From Leucogyrophana mollusca (taxonomy: Eukaryota > Basidiomycota > Agaricomycetes > Boletales), in assembly GCA_021014945.1 (NCBI GenBank), contig MU266356.1:62001-126000 (forward strand): a stretch of DNA of 64,000 nt. Reading direction: 5' to 3'. Positions 27,503 to 39,736 of this stretch are shown piece by piece. The notes below the pieces were generated by a model that was not told the origin of the DNA, made no database searches, and worked only from the letters and a program-made list of their open reading frames with translations. The position numbers and the translations under genes were made by a program. The stretch's first letter is position 1, and each line of letters opens with the position of its first letter.

Positions 27503-27973
27503 AGTCGATATGCCCTAGATATATTTTGGCATATGATAGACGGCAAGGAGCGCGTCGCGTTGAGGGGATGATCTTCGCGAGTAGCACTCGTCGTGCATGG
27601 ACTCTTTATTGGTGCTTCCCATGTACATATTATTCCCTGCCGACCACAAAACGCTCCTTGCTTGCTTTGTTTCGCGATCACATAATCTGGTGGATGCTGA
27701 GCGCTAAGGATCGATATTCGAACGTGGTAACTTTCGGCACACGTTGCAACTTGCAACGTTCGCAACCTTCAAGCATTATGTACAGTAATATTTGCGTCAC
27801 TCACTTCGCGCTGCCAGACATGGAGTCGAGATGCCTCTTCGCTATATACATCGGCAAGAGCACAGGACGGGGCGGAAACGGGGCTGTATTTGGGGCACCA
27901 CACTATGAGTTCTAGCGTATGTAGGGGTCAATTTTGGCTTGAAGCGCGTGTACACCATCTTCTCGAAACGTGT
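27503..27973. other. Convergent 3' flank of ADK1 and WBP1
   Basis: No supported gene; a 154-codon frame (27451-27915) starts inside ADK1 in another phase and is taken as chance. Confidence 0.5.
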
Positions 27974-29573
27974 TCATTCTGCCTTGGCACCCTTTTTCTT
28001 TTCGCCTTTGACGTCTCCAGCCAGCCAGAGTGCTGCGAAGAGGAAGAACCCTGCACTCGTGCTCACAGCTCCAGCGTAATACGGCCATGCCGCACTCAAG
28101 AAACGGGGGTACCCATCGTGACGGGGTGGAACGACCGGAACCGTGGTGCTGCTGAGGAGATAGGATTGTCTGGAGTAAATTAATGAGCTTTCCCTGACTT
28201 CTGTTAATGCAAGGAGACCCTTACCCCTGCCTGCGCCAGGCTACAACGAATTTGAACACGCCGTGTCTATCTGGTGCCCGGAATTGAACTTGGTATGTGC
28301 CAGGCGAGCCGGGGACAGGTGGGAGCGCGGTGCGCACATGGGGGTCTAGCATGGTGAACTCAAGTTGAAGGTCGTCAATCCCTGAGTATGGCTGCCAAGA
28401 CGAGGTGCGGCTATTATAGGTGGAAATTTGTGCGGTATAAACCTAGTCCCGACGTAGGTTAGAATCGATATAGGCAAGAGTGGGGGCTACGCACGATCTC
28501 ATCGTTGGTGGTATACATTTCTGGGGCGACGGTCTCATTCACACGGTGGTGTGTAACACTGTCAATACGCAAGACACGCGATTCCTGGAACACCCATCCT
28601 GCGATGTCTCGGGCGAGTGCTGCGTTTCCAGATGGTTTACCCGGAGAGAGCTCCTTCCTAGCATATTCGTCACTGAATAGCTCAACACCTCCTGCAAAAA
28701 CAACACGGGAGTTTTCAGCGGTTTGGAAGCCAGTGACCACGCCCATTTGACTTCCGGCCCAGAGGCCCTCACCACCTTTCTCGGCGGCGTCAACGATAGC
28801 GTCGGCACCGGAGTCATCGGTGGAGTCCGCAGCAAAGCTCTCTGCTGGCGCACGGAGGATAGGTACGAGATACGGGTTGTTGCCAAGGGCGTGGGGTGCA
28901 CCGGAGAACCAGACTGGGGGTGTGCCTGGGGTAACGATTGGAGAAGAAGACACGGGGACTGGGATGACGGTGGGTGGGCCATCGCGAGCGGGATGATGAG
29001 AAACGAGGGGTGTCCCAGGAGGGGGGAGAATGAGGGAGAACTCTGATGCGAGCGAGGTTAGAGGTGTTTGCTTCGGCGAGAGCGCAATGAGGAGGTTAGT
29101 CTTCTCGGACAAAAGACCGACGAGGGATTGGGGAGTTATGTCCTTCGCATAAGCTGTGTTCGAGCGTAAGTTACTCAGAAGAAAGAGGCTCACGCGAGCC
29201 CTTTGCAACCTCTAGGTTGGGTGACTGGGCCCGCAGGAGTTTCAGCATATTGACAACGCACATTTTGTTTCCGGTGTAAAAAGTATGACATGCGCGAAAC
29301 TGGGAACGTCATACTCAGAAATGGCAGGGGCGACATCCTTTGGCGCGCGGAAGGTAAGGTCGTATCCCCGTTCTGTTCGTGTAATTCGTCACAGAAAGTC
29401 AAATTCTAAGGCGAGAAAGACATACTTTCCAGACCACTGAAGAACAGAGAGAAATTCTCCTTGTCTAGTGATGGGTCAAGCAGAACGAGAACCGAGTCTC
29501 CAGAGCTCGACTTTGCGCTCGAAAGACCCGCAAATGCAAGGAGCGAGATGAATGCTGAGCCAAAGAATCGCAT
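27974..29573 (-). CDS. WBP1: Oligosaccharyltransferase 48 kDa subunit (Wbp1/OST48)
   Basis: Non-catalytic subunit of the ER oligosaccharyltransferase complex that N-glycosylates nascent proteins. Signal peptide MRFFGSAFISLLAFAGLSSA, then family blocks VLVLLDPSLDKENFSLFFSG, RGYDLTFRAPKDVAPAISEY and DVPSFAHVILFTPETK. Lumenal domain includes GSQMGVVTGFQTAENSRVVF, AGGVELFSDEYARKE and VFQESRVLRIDSVTHHRVNE. Toward the C-terminus come LEFTMLDPHVRT, VFKFVVAWRRQGWSYL, and one membrane segment (YYAGAVSTSAGFFLFAALWL) with a short cytosolic Lys-rich tail ending GEKKKGAKAE. The yeast KKxx retrieval signal is not seen in strict form. About four short introns. Confidence 0.92.
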
Positions 29574-30159
29574 GTTTCTGATCAACTCCTGTTGTCTGAC
29601 CAGCAAGGCAGACAAGTCCTAGGAATTATTGGAAAAGGCGTTGTAGTTGTCTGTCCAAAGCTTGCAACCTCCACGTCAATCTTAGTGGGCTATTTTGGGC
29701 GTTTGTTGTGGTTTGTTGTCCAAAGGCCTTAAGGTGCTGAGTGGCTGTGCAACACCGCCAGCTGGACTTTCGAGGTTGTTCTGCGACCGTCCTCCAGAAC
29801 ATGTGCAGCTGCGTTTCATGCCCGCAGAATGTCTTCGGAGTCCAAATCCCACCATCCTGCTTCTTGCTTCCCACTATATACAGCGAATTGACAGCTCTGT
29901 CACACAATATCAGTGGACCGGTTGGGTCACTGATCCTCAGTCACAGTACACAGAGAGTCTACTCGGCGAGGGATCATTCTGACGAGGACTTCGTATTATC
30001 GATTTCTCTATCTAAACCCCGATTAAACTCCACCGTCTCGTGACCATGTTACTAGGAAGCTTCTGGCACGCAATAGGAACCTTTCCGTCTTGAGCGCTTG
30101 AGGAGTGGGCCGTTTCATTGGATGCGCGGGAAGAACAGCTCCTCTAGCCTTCTTTCCGA
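29574..30159. other. Divergent intergenic region WBP1 / MFS-1
   Basis: No supported gene; frames at 29626-30043 overlap one another on both strands and are unrecognised. Confidence 0.5.
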
Positions 30160-32134
30160 ATGTCATCTCCGCAGCCTGGCACGCCGGTGATTTTCATTGA
30201 ACGGAACGAAACGAAGGTTGCCATCGATGCATGCGATGCTGAATCCATCTCTTGTGTTGCCCAGCAAGCGAAATTGGAAAAGAGGCTTCTTTTGAAGCTG
30301 GACACACGCATGTTAATCCTAGTCGTCATCTACATCCTAAACTACGTGCGTATACCAGTGGCTGCAAGCACGCTGATCGCTCATTGACGCGTTTGCTACA
30401 GATCGATAGATCGAATACGACGTACGTTGGCTTGCAACAGTCATACATCCCACGTCGATCTGGTCCTTGACTTCCTCTTTAGGGCAGCGCGGTTGCAGGG
30501 ATTTGAACAAGATTTGCATCTTGAAGGACAGGAATACTCGACCGTATTGTCCATCCTTTATGTTGGATACATCATTATGCAAGTCCCGTCGTGAGTTGCT
30601 CGAATCTGTGGACGACGTCACAGCGCCTAAGTATATCAAGTAATCTGTTCCTGAACTGGGTGGGACGTCCTTCCATTTACCTCCCGTGCTGCATGATGGT
30701 CTGGGGCATCATTTCAGCTTTAACAGGTGCGCTTTACTTACACTCGTCCCCAGAATGGCTAACCAATTAGCAGGGATTACTACAAAGTAGCGTTTTTGTC
30801 ACTAGCGGGTGCTGGTTAACTGACCCCATACATGTAGCTTCACCGGCGCTCTCTTAGCTCGTTTCTTCATAGGGTTTGTCGAGGCTTCCTTCTACCCAGG
30901 AGCATTATTCTTGATTTCTCGGTGGTATAAACGCGACGAAGTTGGTCTAAGGACTACTCTGCTGTGTTGTGGCAGCCTATTGAGCAGCGCCTGGGGTGCT
31001 CTCATCGCGTCCGGGATCCTGGGAGGTATGCAAGGCAAACTTGGACATGCTGCATGGAGGTGAGCGGCTGCGGCTCTGACACAATACGATACTAAGGATC
31101 AACTATTAGGTGGTTGTTTTACATCGAAGGCAGTCTTACCATTTTCGTCGCTATTTGCGCTACCTTCATCCTTCCCGATTTCCCTCACAACACACGCTGG
31201 CTCAGCCCCGAGGAACGCCAGTTGGCGATCTCACGTCTTGAGGAAGACGTCAGGGCGAATGTGAACGACCCAGGCGAAAGCGTAGACGTCTCTGCTGTCA
31301 AAGGCCTTTGGATGGCCCTTACTGATTGGAAGGTCTGGTGGTTTGCTGGAGTTGCAACGTTGCAGATTTTAGCACAGTCGTTGGGTATATTCTTTCCAAC
31401 TCTGAGTGCCACCATGGGATTCAACACAACCATCTCCCTGGTCCTTTGTGCGCCGCCGTGGATATTCACTACTCTGGTGGCGTTCGTAGTATCAAGGTTG
31501 GTGCATATTTTCAGGGGATGCAGTTAGCGCGAACTTAGTACATGCTCCAGGCACTCTGATAAGAACCGGCGGCGGTTTGTGTACATTGCTGCTACAGACT
31601 TTGCCGGGATCGTTGGGTTCATCATCGCCATGTGCACCATGAATATTACCGCAAGATACATATCCCTGTCAGTTCCTTTATCCTTCTAGGTCTCCTCAGC
31701 CTGAAACTTTGGACCACATTGACTGGGACCTCTTGAAGATTCCTCATGGCACAGATGTATGCCGGCCTGATCGTATTCTACGCTTGGATGAGTAATTCGT
31801 TCCCTCAACCGCCTGCGAAACGTGCCGCATCCATCGCCTTGATCAATGCACTATCACAACTCGGAAATGTAATCGGCGCGTAAGTAGAAGTTCCTATCAA
31901 GAACATCGCTGGCTTCCTCTCAACCTTTTTCTGTACAGGTATGTTTGGCCGACCGTATGGGGACCAACATATCGCTATTCGATGGCTATTTGTCTGGCAT
32001 GTGCAGTGCTTGTCATTAGTATGTGCTGGGTGATGAGTCGGCATCTCACTTCTTTGAACAAGAGATCAGAGAAGGAAGAGCACGGCGCCCACGAGGAGGG
32101 AAGGGTAGTCCCAGGCTTCCGATATTTGGTGTAA
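30160..32134 (+). CDS. MFS transporter, Dal5/Tna1 (anion:cation symporter) family, copy 1
   Basis: Twelve-helix plasma-membrane transporter related to allantoate, nicotinate and other organic-anion permeases; substrate unknown. The cytosolic N-terminus is followed by EKRLLLKLDTRMLILVVIYI, then NY/IDRSNTT and ARLQGFEQDLHLEGQEYST. Later exons give FTGALLARFFIGFVEASFYP, LFLISRWYKRDEVGLRTTLL and WLFYIEGSLTIFVAICATF. The central loop PDFPHNTRWLSPEERQLAI and C-terminal half FNTTISLVLCAPPWIFTTLV, FYAWMSNSFPQPPAKRAAS and GPTYRYSMAICLA follow. The stop is TAA at 32132. At least nine short introns. Tandem with a close paralog 466 bp downstream. Confidence 0.9.
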
Positions 32135-32599
32135 CTTTCAGGTGTATCGTCCCCACAAGCTGCATCCAATCCAAGCCTATGTCGGTTGCAAATATTGTCG
32201 AGATAAGTCTTATGGTGGCGATAATGCAGGATTAAAGAGTCTTGATCATGGTGCTAAGTATATGTATGTATATGTATGTTGGGGGTTGATGTACGTGCAT
32301 ACACTCAGGCAGTCTTTCGTGGCGCGCATTCTTTCTGACCAGACCTTTTTATCTTTAGTGTCTATTATTGGGGCAGGCTGTCGTCACGGGTATCCAACGT
32401 CTAAGGGACGCCTGGTTCTAGCCGCCCTCGTTCCTCTTGGTTCCGTTTCCGCGACCTTGTGATCACGGCAATGGAGCTGGATCGTTTGACCTCCATCAGA
32501 TGCTGACTGACATCCGGACAGAGGGTCCGCTATCGTGGGCAAGATGTCACTTGAGACAGGGCAGCCTCGCGTGGCAACAACCGCTGCTTCCATCCCTCC
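32135..32599. other. Intergenic between the two MFS copies
   Basis: No gene recognised. A short TATG/TATATG-rich repeat lies near 32258-32280. Confidence 0.5.
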
Positions 32600-34549
32600 A
32601 TGGCATCCGCACACCCTGCCTCCTCCCTAAGTTCCTATGAAGGGACTGAGAGCAAAGGCACCGACAACGCGCAAGATGTTGAACTTGCAAGTCGCGATGA
32701 TCATGAAGCACTCCTGGAGAAACGGTTGCTACTGAAACTTGATATACGCATGTCGATCATTGTCGTGATGTACATCCTGAACTATGTGAGTCCATTAGAC
32801 GGTATGCAGCACGACCCCACATGCTCACCTCATGGCGTTAATGAAGATTGACCGAGTCAATACAACGTACGCCAACTGGTTTAAAATCCGGTGTTTCTGA
32901 CTTTGATATCTGGGGAAGCGCCGCTCGACTCCAAGGCTTTGAACAGGATCTGCATCTCCAAGGACAAGAGTACTCGACAGTTTTATCAATATTGTTCATT
33001 GGATACATTTTGATGCAGGTTCCTTCGTAAGTTGGTTTGTAGCGTCGTAGACGCTGTCTGAGATGCTAATGTCGGATTGAAAGGAACCTATTTCTGAACT
33101 GGTTGGGGCGGCCTTCCATCTACCTCCCCTCCTGTATGATCGTGTGGGGCGTCCTTTCAATCTTGACAGGTTCGTTATATAGCGTGTCATAATACACACA
33201 CTGACCAAATCGCAGGAATCACTACCAAGTAGGATTGCGGCCCTCCTGAAATGCATATGAAGCTCATCAATGCTCCTTAGTTTTACTGGAGCCCTGCTTT
33301 CTCGTTTCTTCATCGGATTCGTCGAAGCTGCTTTCTTCCCTGGAGTATTGTTCCTGATATCCCGGTGGTACAAACGCGAGGAAATCGGCCTGAGATCCGC
33401 CATTGTCACCTGCGGCAGCCTAATGAGCAATGGCTGGGGCGCACTTATCGCATCCGGGATCCTCGAAGGAATGCAGGGCAAACTCGGGCACGCCGCGTGG
33501 AGGTGAGTTGCGTCCACCTCCGTCACTCACTCTCAGTTAAGAACCTGCACAAGGTGGCTCTTTTATGTCGAGGGAAGCATGACGATCTTTGTCGCCATCT
33601 GTGCGATATTCATTCTCCCAGACTTCCCTCACAATACACGCTGGCTCAGTCCAGAGGAGCGTCAGCTCGCAGTATCCCGTCTCAGGGAAGACGGCACCAG
33701 CGAGAGCGATGACGTTACCGCCATGAAGGGCCTCTGGATGGCTGTTAGCGACTGGAAGGTTTGGTGGTTCGCTGTTGCAGCCACTGTTCAACTCTTGTCA
33801 CAATCTTTCTGCATCTTCTTCCCAACGTTGAGCGCGACAATGGGGTTCAATACGACCATTTCACTGGTGCTCTGTGCTCCACCGTGGATATTCACCACCA
33901 TCCTGGCATTCGCCTTGTCGAGGCGAGTACTTCTCCGTTGCTCCAGGATTCCGTAACTCCAACAGCCTCCTAATGACCTCTCCAGATATTCTGACAAGAC
34001 ACGGCGGCGATTCGTCTATATCGCAGCTTCAGAGTCTGTTGCTATCCTTGGCTTTATTATCGCGATATGCACTATGAACATTGCGGCAAGATATCTGTCC
34101 CTGTAAGCTTTCCCACTATGCGTCACGTATCTATCTGATTGCAGATGTCTGGAGCTTTTTCATGACCCAAATGTTCGCGGGGCTCATCGTCTTTTACGCG
34201 TGGATGAGCAACTCATTCCCTCAGCCGCCCGCAAAGCGCGCCGCTTCTCTTGCTTTGATCAATGGGCTGTCGCAGCTTGGTAACGTGGTAGGATCGTGAG
34301 TGGCAAGCTATCAATGCGCGAGCACGACAGGGCTGAGCATTATGCCTGGGTAGATATGTGTGGCCTTCGGGATGGGGCCCGACATACCGCTATTCTTTCG
34401 CCATCTGCATGGCGACTGCAGCACTCTTCATTGGGATGTGCTGGGTGATGAGCTTGCATCTTGCCTCGTTGAACCGGAAGATGGACACAGAAGAGCAAGC
34501 TGCCCGGGAAAATGGGGAAGCTACATCCAAGAGGCGTTATCTGGTATGA
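32600..34549 (+). CDS. MFS transporter, Dal5/Tna1 family, copy 2
   Basis: Paralog of the upstream MFS gene with the same exon pattern: introns after YILNY, after RVNTT and in the later loops fall at matching places. It begins MASAHPASSLSSYEGTESKG (N-terminus unlike copy 1), then EKRLLLKLDIRMSIIVVMYI. Blocks ARLQGFEQDLHLQGQEYST, FTGALLSRFFIGFVEAAFFP, WLFYVEGSMTIFVAICAIF, FNTTISLVLCAPPWIFTTIL and FYAWMSNSFPQPPAKRAAS differ from copy 1 by few residues. The central loop is shorter (LREDGTSESDDVTAMKG). It ends KRRYLV, matching FRYLV in copy 1. No break is seen, so both copies look functional. Confidence 0.9.
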
Positions 34550-34894
34550 GTTGTAGTTGACTCGCGCTGACGTCGGAGGGTCTCGCGTATTACTTGTTAT
34601 GTAGCCTTACACTATCTACGGCAATATCCACAGGTTACCCCCCATTCTTATCTCTACGACATTGCATTTTCCCCGGACTGTTTGCCTTCTCTGGGACGGG
34701 CCGCGAGGCCTCCCAGGTTGGGCTTTGCAGTCATGCAGGCTAGTTCAGATGGCAACCCGACAGCTCATTCCGTTCGCTGTGTACGTAAACGGCATCCGTG
34801 CTACCTTGCCTATTCCTGCACGCAAGGCTAGTTTTCGGTGGAGGACAACACTAACAGTGGTACCAAAGCATTATAACTTGATTAACTGTGCGCT
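34550..34894. other. Intergenic; nothing recognised
   Basis: No supported gene or clear regulatory motif between the second MFS copy and the coiled-coil gene. Confidence 0.5.
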
Positions 34895-36392
34895 ATGCCA
34901 CAAATTTCCATCGATGCGATATACGGCCCCGAACTTGTCGAGTTCTGGGCGCAAAAGTACAAGGAGGTGAAGAAAGAGGTAGAGGAACTCAAGGTAAGTT
35001 TTACAGGTCATTCAAGTCACCACTTACCCACCAAAGCAACTATATAAACTCAGAAAAGCGTTGCCGATGCCCGCGCAGACAAACTGTCATCCGAAAACGC
35101 TGAGGTTCTTTCCCTTGTGCGTTCCATACGAGACGGTGCGGATGAAGCTGCAAGTTCTCTGCGAAAGCTCCAAGACGCCGAGAAGGAAAACATCGAGCTT
35201 ACGGCGCGTCTTGCGAAAGTGGAGGCGGAGCGAACGACTTTAAGCCAGCAAGTACGTCTTTACCTCGGCTCTCTTGGTCCAGCAGCCATGGCATTCTAAT
35301 AAATGTCATTCAGGTGAATCTGGCTTTTGCTCAAGCCGCAGCCCTCGCATCCGAGGCGGATCAGCATCGGCGCAACGTGCTTGCAACGCTCTTCCCTGCT
35401 GTAGCATATGCTGACGTACCTGCGGAGCCGACATCATTCGTGTTCGCAGATTCCCAGCGCGTGATCGAACAGTTAGCGACGGTGAGTGGCGTTGTGAACG
35501 TTTTGACGCGGTTCACTGAAAAGATAGACAGGAGCTTCCAAATGAAAGGTGTGCATTCATGTTGTTGACCTACCTCAACCACTTGTATTCAAACAGATGA
35601 TCTTCTGAATCGATGGGCAGATTGTACTTCCTACCGCGTCCCCCCGCCTGCCTTCCGCTCCGCGTACCAGCGTGTGGTCAGGCAGGATACTGGTTCTACC
35701 CTCATCATATCCCATCGGAAGATGTTAAGTTTCACCTCGTGGTGGAAGGACGCCCCGGAGAGGTGAGCATGAGATCTTGTCGAATAGCATAATGAGCTCA
35801 TTCACTCTCTTGACAGTGGTCGTATTTGGGTCTTTACATGAGCGCCCCGTTTCCTGGCGCTGAAATGAAACTTTCTGAATGGATGAACATGGACGAGCAG
35901 GTCAGTGCCCTCCACATCTATCTACAATCTGTCTACTCACGTGGGTTTATACACAAGACCAAAATGGCGCACTGTGCCCGCATAGCTTCCATAAGCGCAG
36001 GACTTGCAGCGGACCAGAGTCCGTCTTTCCCAGACCAACTTGCCATAAAACGGCGCTACGAGTTGGGCGAATGGCGTGTGCCCTGCTTTACCTTGCAGTG
36101 CGTTGGGTTTAGCAAGCTCTTGTATCAACGACTGCACCGTGCCGCATGCACCGAGTTGGAGAATCAATCCGGCGTCGGAAGTCCTGGTACTACACATCCT
36201 TCGACTTTGCAGATAGAAATGTACTGTGGTCCTGGGGTGAGCACAGGAGCGGGCAGTGGCAAACGGCAACGCACATCTGGAACAACACATGGACGCGACA
36301 GATCCACCCCTGCAGAAGACTCGGAGCAAGGAGAACGGAAGAAGAAAAAGCTACATACCATTCCATACGTCCCAAAGGTTGAACCTAGATAG
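34895..36392 (+). CDS. Coiled-coil protein with a C-terminal DUF6697-like region
   Basis: Function unknown. The N-terminus (MPQISIDAIYGPELVEFWAQ) leads into ~100 residues of charged coiled coil (KEVKKEVEELKKSVADARAD, LRKLQDAEKENIELTARLAK). A middle helical part follows (FTEKIDRSFQMK). Near 35,750-35,900 one frame reads VEGRPGEWSYLGLYMSAPFP and AEMKLSEWMNMDEQ; after an intron come YELGEWRVPCFTLQCVGFSK and LLYQRL. These resemble the DUF6697 domain of agaricomycetes as I remember it. The tail is basic (GERKKKKLHTIPYVPKVEPR). The frame between 35,600 and 35,760 is not settled: the upstream exon and the domain lie in different phases with no normal intron between. Confidence 0.6.
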
Positions 36393-37144
36393 ATTGATGT
36401 TTTCTCTGAACTGTTCTGTTCACCTTTCATTCAGTTCGGTTCGCTTTTTGCTCTTCTTACCATACTACATGTGCCTATTTCCCATTGGCTTAGTCTGATC
36501 TTCGTTGTTTGCCCCACATCACACTATCTTACCTTCTGCCTTTTTATTTGCACACCTCTAGATCTACTGATATACAATAGTAATACTCATACCTATTATG
36601 GTAGATAAACTCGGGTTTCCGAGTCCTTGACGCGTCTCTGGGACCAACGCGCCTGGTCACGTCACGTGTTACATGGCTTGTGTTGTCACAGCAATAGTTG
36701 TCGCTTGATCTTTGACATTCACGGTGGCCACCACTTTCACAATGGCCTTATACTCGTGGCTCCCATGTCGACACCGTGCCTCCGCAAAGGTTACAGGAGT
36801 TTTCCAGTTTTCTCTTTGTCGTCACCTTGACACTGTTTGCTATGCGACCTTGCTTGCAATCATTCCATTGCGATACTCGCGCTTATATGCTCGTGATTTA
36901 TGGCGCAAATGCTTGAATCGTGGCCATAATGCAAGTCGGGACAGCCTCGTGGCTTTCCAAAGACGAAAACCCACCAGATCGGCATCACGTATCCATATTA
37001 GCCTTTGTCCCGTGGTGGCATCCCTGAAGGCCCCTTTGACGTCCTCAACGCTTTGGCCCTCGTTGTGCGTCCCGGTCTATAAGATGAATGCATCGATGGC
37101 TTTCAAATCCCTACACTCTCCTCCGTTTGAACTCTCGTATTGAA
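36393..37144. other. Intergenic with candidate promoter of the next gene
   Basis: A 143-codon plus frame (36712-37143) is unrecognised and ends where the next gene begins, so I treat it as chance. A single CACGTG lies near 36664 and a TATAAG at 37078. Confidence 0.45.
37078..37083 (+). promoter_or_regulatory. TATA-like element
   Basis: TATAAG lies 62 bp before the ATG at 37145 but only 5 bp before the in-frame ATG at 37088, so it favours 37145 as the start of the next gene. Confidence 0.35.
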
Positions 37145-39736
37145 ATGCCACACACTTGTCGCTTTACCCCAATGGCTCGACCGGACAGCCCGGTCACCGG
37201 ATCGCCGCCGACTGGGTCTGGGCCTGAGCGTCTCTCACCAAGTACCGCAGTGCTGCCTGCGAACCATAAGCTCAGGATCCCCGGGACCACGAGTGGCAGA
37301 GCACTGATTGACCAGCACAACCGCAATGTTCTCCAAACGCTCCTAAAACCTCCAACCATCAAGGTAGGCATTGATGGGTTGTAACTCCCTAGGCTAGTGC
37401 GCGGGCTGAAGCTTTCGTAGCAATCCTTGGAAGGCATTCTAGAGAGAAGTTTCAGGTACACCGGCCAGCATTGCCATTGCGTGACGCTGATCGCCCCTTC
37501 GAACCCCTGCCTTCATTTTGACGGCTTTGGAGCTGTCGGGCTCCCACTGAGCGGTCGAGATGCCGAGAGCCTCAAAGTCTTTTCGACCAATTCCGAGGCA
37601 CCTAATTGCTGGCAGATATGGGTGCCCTGTTTGACTACTCGTAATCCTGCCTGGGACAGTTTCATGGAGGCCGTCGTCACTATCGTTTGGCAGGCACTAA
37701 TCCCTTTTTTTGCCCGCCCAAACTGGCAACTTACATCCATGGTGCTGCAAGGAACTGGCGCAACGTTCGTACCGCGCCACTCACTCACCAAATAAGTAAT
37801 TACTTACGAATGTTCTCCAGTCTTCCACCCCATAAGCGGTAAATGATTTCGCCGTCATCTGGCATATTGGTTATTTTTAATAATAAATCGACAGTGTTGG
37901 CACGACTTCATTCGCAACGCTCGACATTGTCCTCCCTTCGAGCTACGAAGGTGGTCAGTGGCAGGTCGGCCACGGCGACGCAAACAGTGACTTTAGTCTC
38001 AGTCAGTTTTCAGCTTTCACGACCTATCTTCTTGCTTGGCATTCGGATGCAACCGTCGCGCTCCAGCCAGTCACATCAGGCTATCGGGCAGTGCTACGAT
38101 ATCAGCTCTTTCACCAGCCACATGAGCCTATGACCTGTCTGCCAAACATGCTCGCGCCTACTCGGCAACTTCGGGACACTCTTGCTAAGTGGATCAACTC
38201 CTCTGATGATGCAAAACCAAAGGTTCTGGCGTACGTGATGCGGCGCGACTATGGCCAGGTGCCCGTTCGTGCTGCCGGCGACCTTCGAGGGGAGGACTTT
38301 CACCGTGCAGCACATCTGCGACCTATATGCGAGCAACTCGGGCTCAAGCTGCGTCTGGCAAGGCTTCAAGCCGTCATGGTCGGCTTAGCCTCTGACCATT
38401 TGGATGTCAGCTTCAGAGGTTGCGGGCATAGGTATCAAATGGGGCGGCCACAACTGGGTACCCAACCGATGCCTGTGATGGTCGCTGTCAAACACTGTAG
38501 CATCCTATTGCATAGCTTGAGGGATCTCTTTGGTTTTGAGGTCGATGATATCGGGAGCGCCTTTATTCCCCCAGAGGACGTACTTTATTGCCCTCCGTTC
38601 GCACGTCAATACCCCGACCTAATAGACTATGGGGGATATCGGGATGAGGTGGGCTTGTGTTTTCTAGATTACCCACGATGTTCCAATGCTGACGTCCTAC
38701 AGGCACCCGGCACCCTTCACTATTGTATGTTGTCTCCAGTCCATTTAATGGCATTTGACACATCTTAGTTACAGGGTACTCTCGGGATGCGTTGGTTCTT
38801 TACGAGGAGCACAAGGAGCTTGAGATATTTGGCAAATCCTCGACCATCCCTTCCGCCCTGCAAATTTTAAACGGCGTTGATCCTCGCTTTATCTATCCCA
38901 GAGAGAAATCTCACGCAGTTTCCACTGCTCGGGAACTGGCTTCCGCTGACAATAGATACATCTCTGCCATGTCGGAGATCGCCATCAAATGGAGAGATTC
39001 TTCCCTGTGGGAAGTCATTGTGATGTCTAGCGATTTGGCGCAGAAGAGCCTGGTAAGATAGTTCTGTTCACTGCGGCCTCCCCTCTCATCCTCCGTCTGC
39101 TAGACCCTCGAGGCGGTTTTATGCACTCAGGCCTGTAAGACCTTTTCGTTTGCTAATGTCATGGAGATGTATGTGGTTACACTGAAACACTGGTGCGGCG
39201 AACTAACTTTGCCCCTATATCCAGTCTCCAGCGTTACTGCGAGCTAGTTGGTGTCCCTTCTCTCAGGGTAGTTGCATCTCTTCCGTCGCATGTGATGGAA
39301 GAAGGTCGATTCACCGCAGTACGTTGGTGTGCGGAACGTGTTCGCGACGTATTAGGAGCGGAGGTCGCACTTGCTTTGAGGGACGCGGATACGTTGGTCG
39401 CTGTCGTGGAGTCACTAGACCTTCGCTTTTTGGAGCAGGTGTAAGTCAAAGCTGCCCATCCACCTCCGTCGCGTACCTATTAACCAAGGACTTAGTATTT
39501 TAGTCGCGCTATTAGCCAAGTCGCGTTCTAGGGCATTCTGGAAACGATTTTTCGATCTCTTGCAAGAGCAGTATCCGGAACTTCTTACCCGCGGACAAGG
39601 CAGCGACTCGGATGCGAGTACGCCGCACCCTGACCCCCTCGCAGAGTATCCGCGTTTGTCATTCTTGGCGAAGTCTGGGTTCGATATCGATACTTTGCCT
39701 GAAGTCTTAAAGGTCGAGGTACACGCGATGAAATGA
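37145..39736 (+). CDS. 2OG-Fe(II) oxygenase-fold protein, probably catalytically inactive
   Basis: Member of a large agaricomycete family with an N-terminal prolyl-4-hydroxylase-like domain and a long helical C-terminus; function unknown. Recognisable pieces are FDGFGAVGLPLSGRDAESL, LTSMVLQGTGAT, FATLDIVLPSSYEGGQWQVG, AWHSDATVALQPVTSGYRAV and LAKWINSSDDAKPKVLAYVM. Later exons give VMVGLASDHLDVSF, EIAIKWRDSSLWEVIVMSS, LRVVASLPSHVMEEGRFTAV and SFLAKSGFDIDTLPEVLK. In the family the iron ligands appear as HxD in a PHxDTEK block and as His in HEVxPVxSGYR. Here the best splice gives PPHKR (Asp lost) and VALQPVTSGYR (His replaced by Val). The 2OG-binding Arg in SGYR remains. Boundaries of the first exons are uncertain. 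Confidence 0.75.

Noticed and set aside
36712..37143. 143-codon plus-strand frame as an upstream gene
   Set aside because: No homology, overlaps the promoter of the next gene, and contains that gene's TATA-like element.
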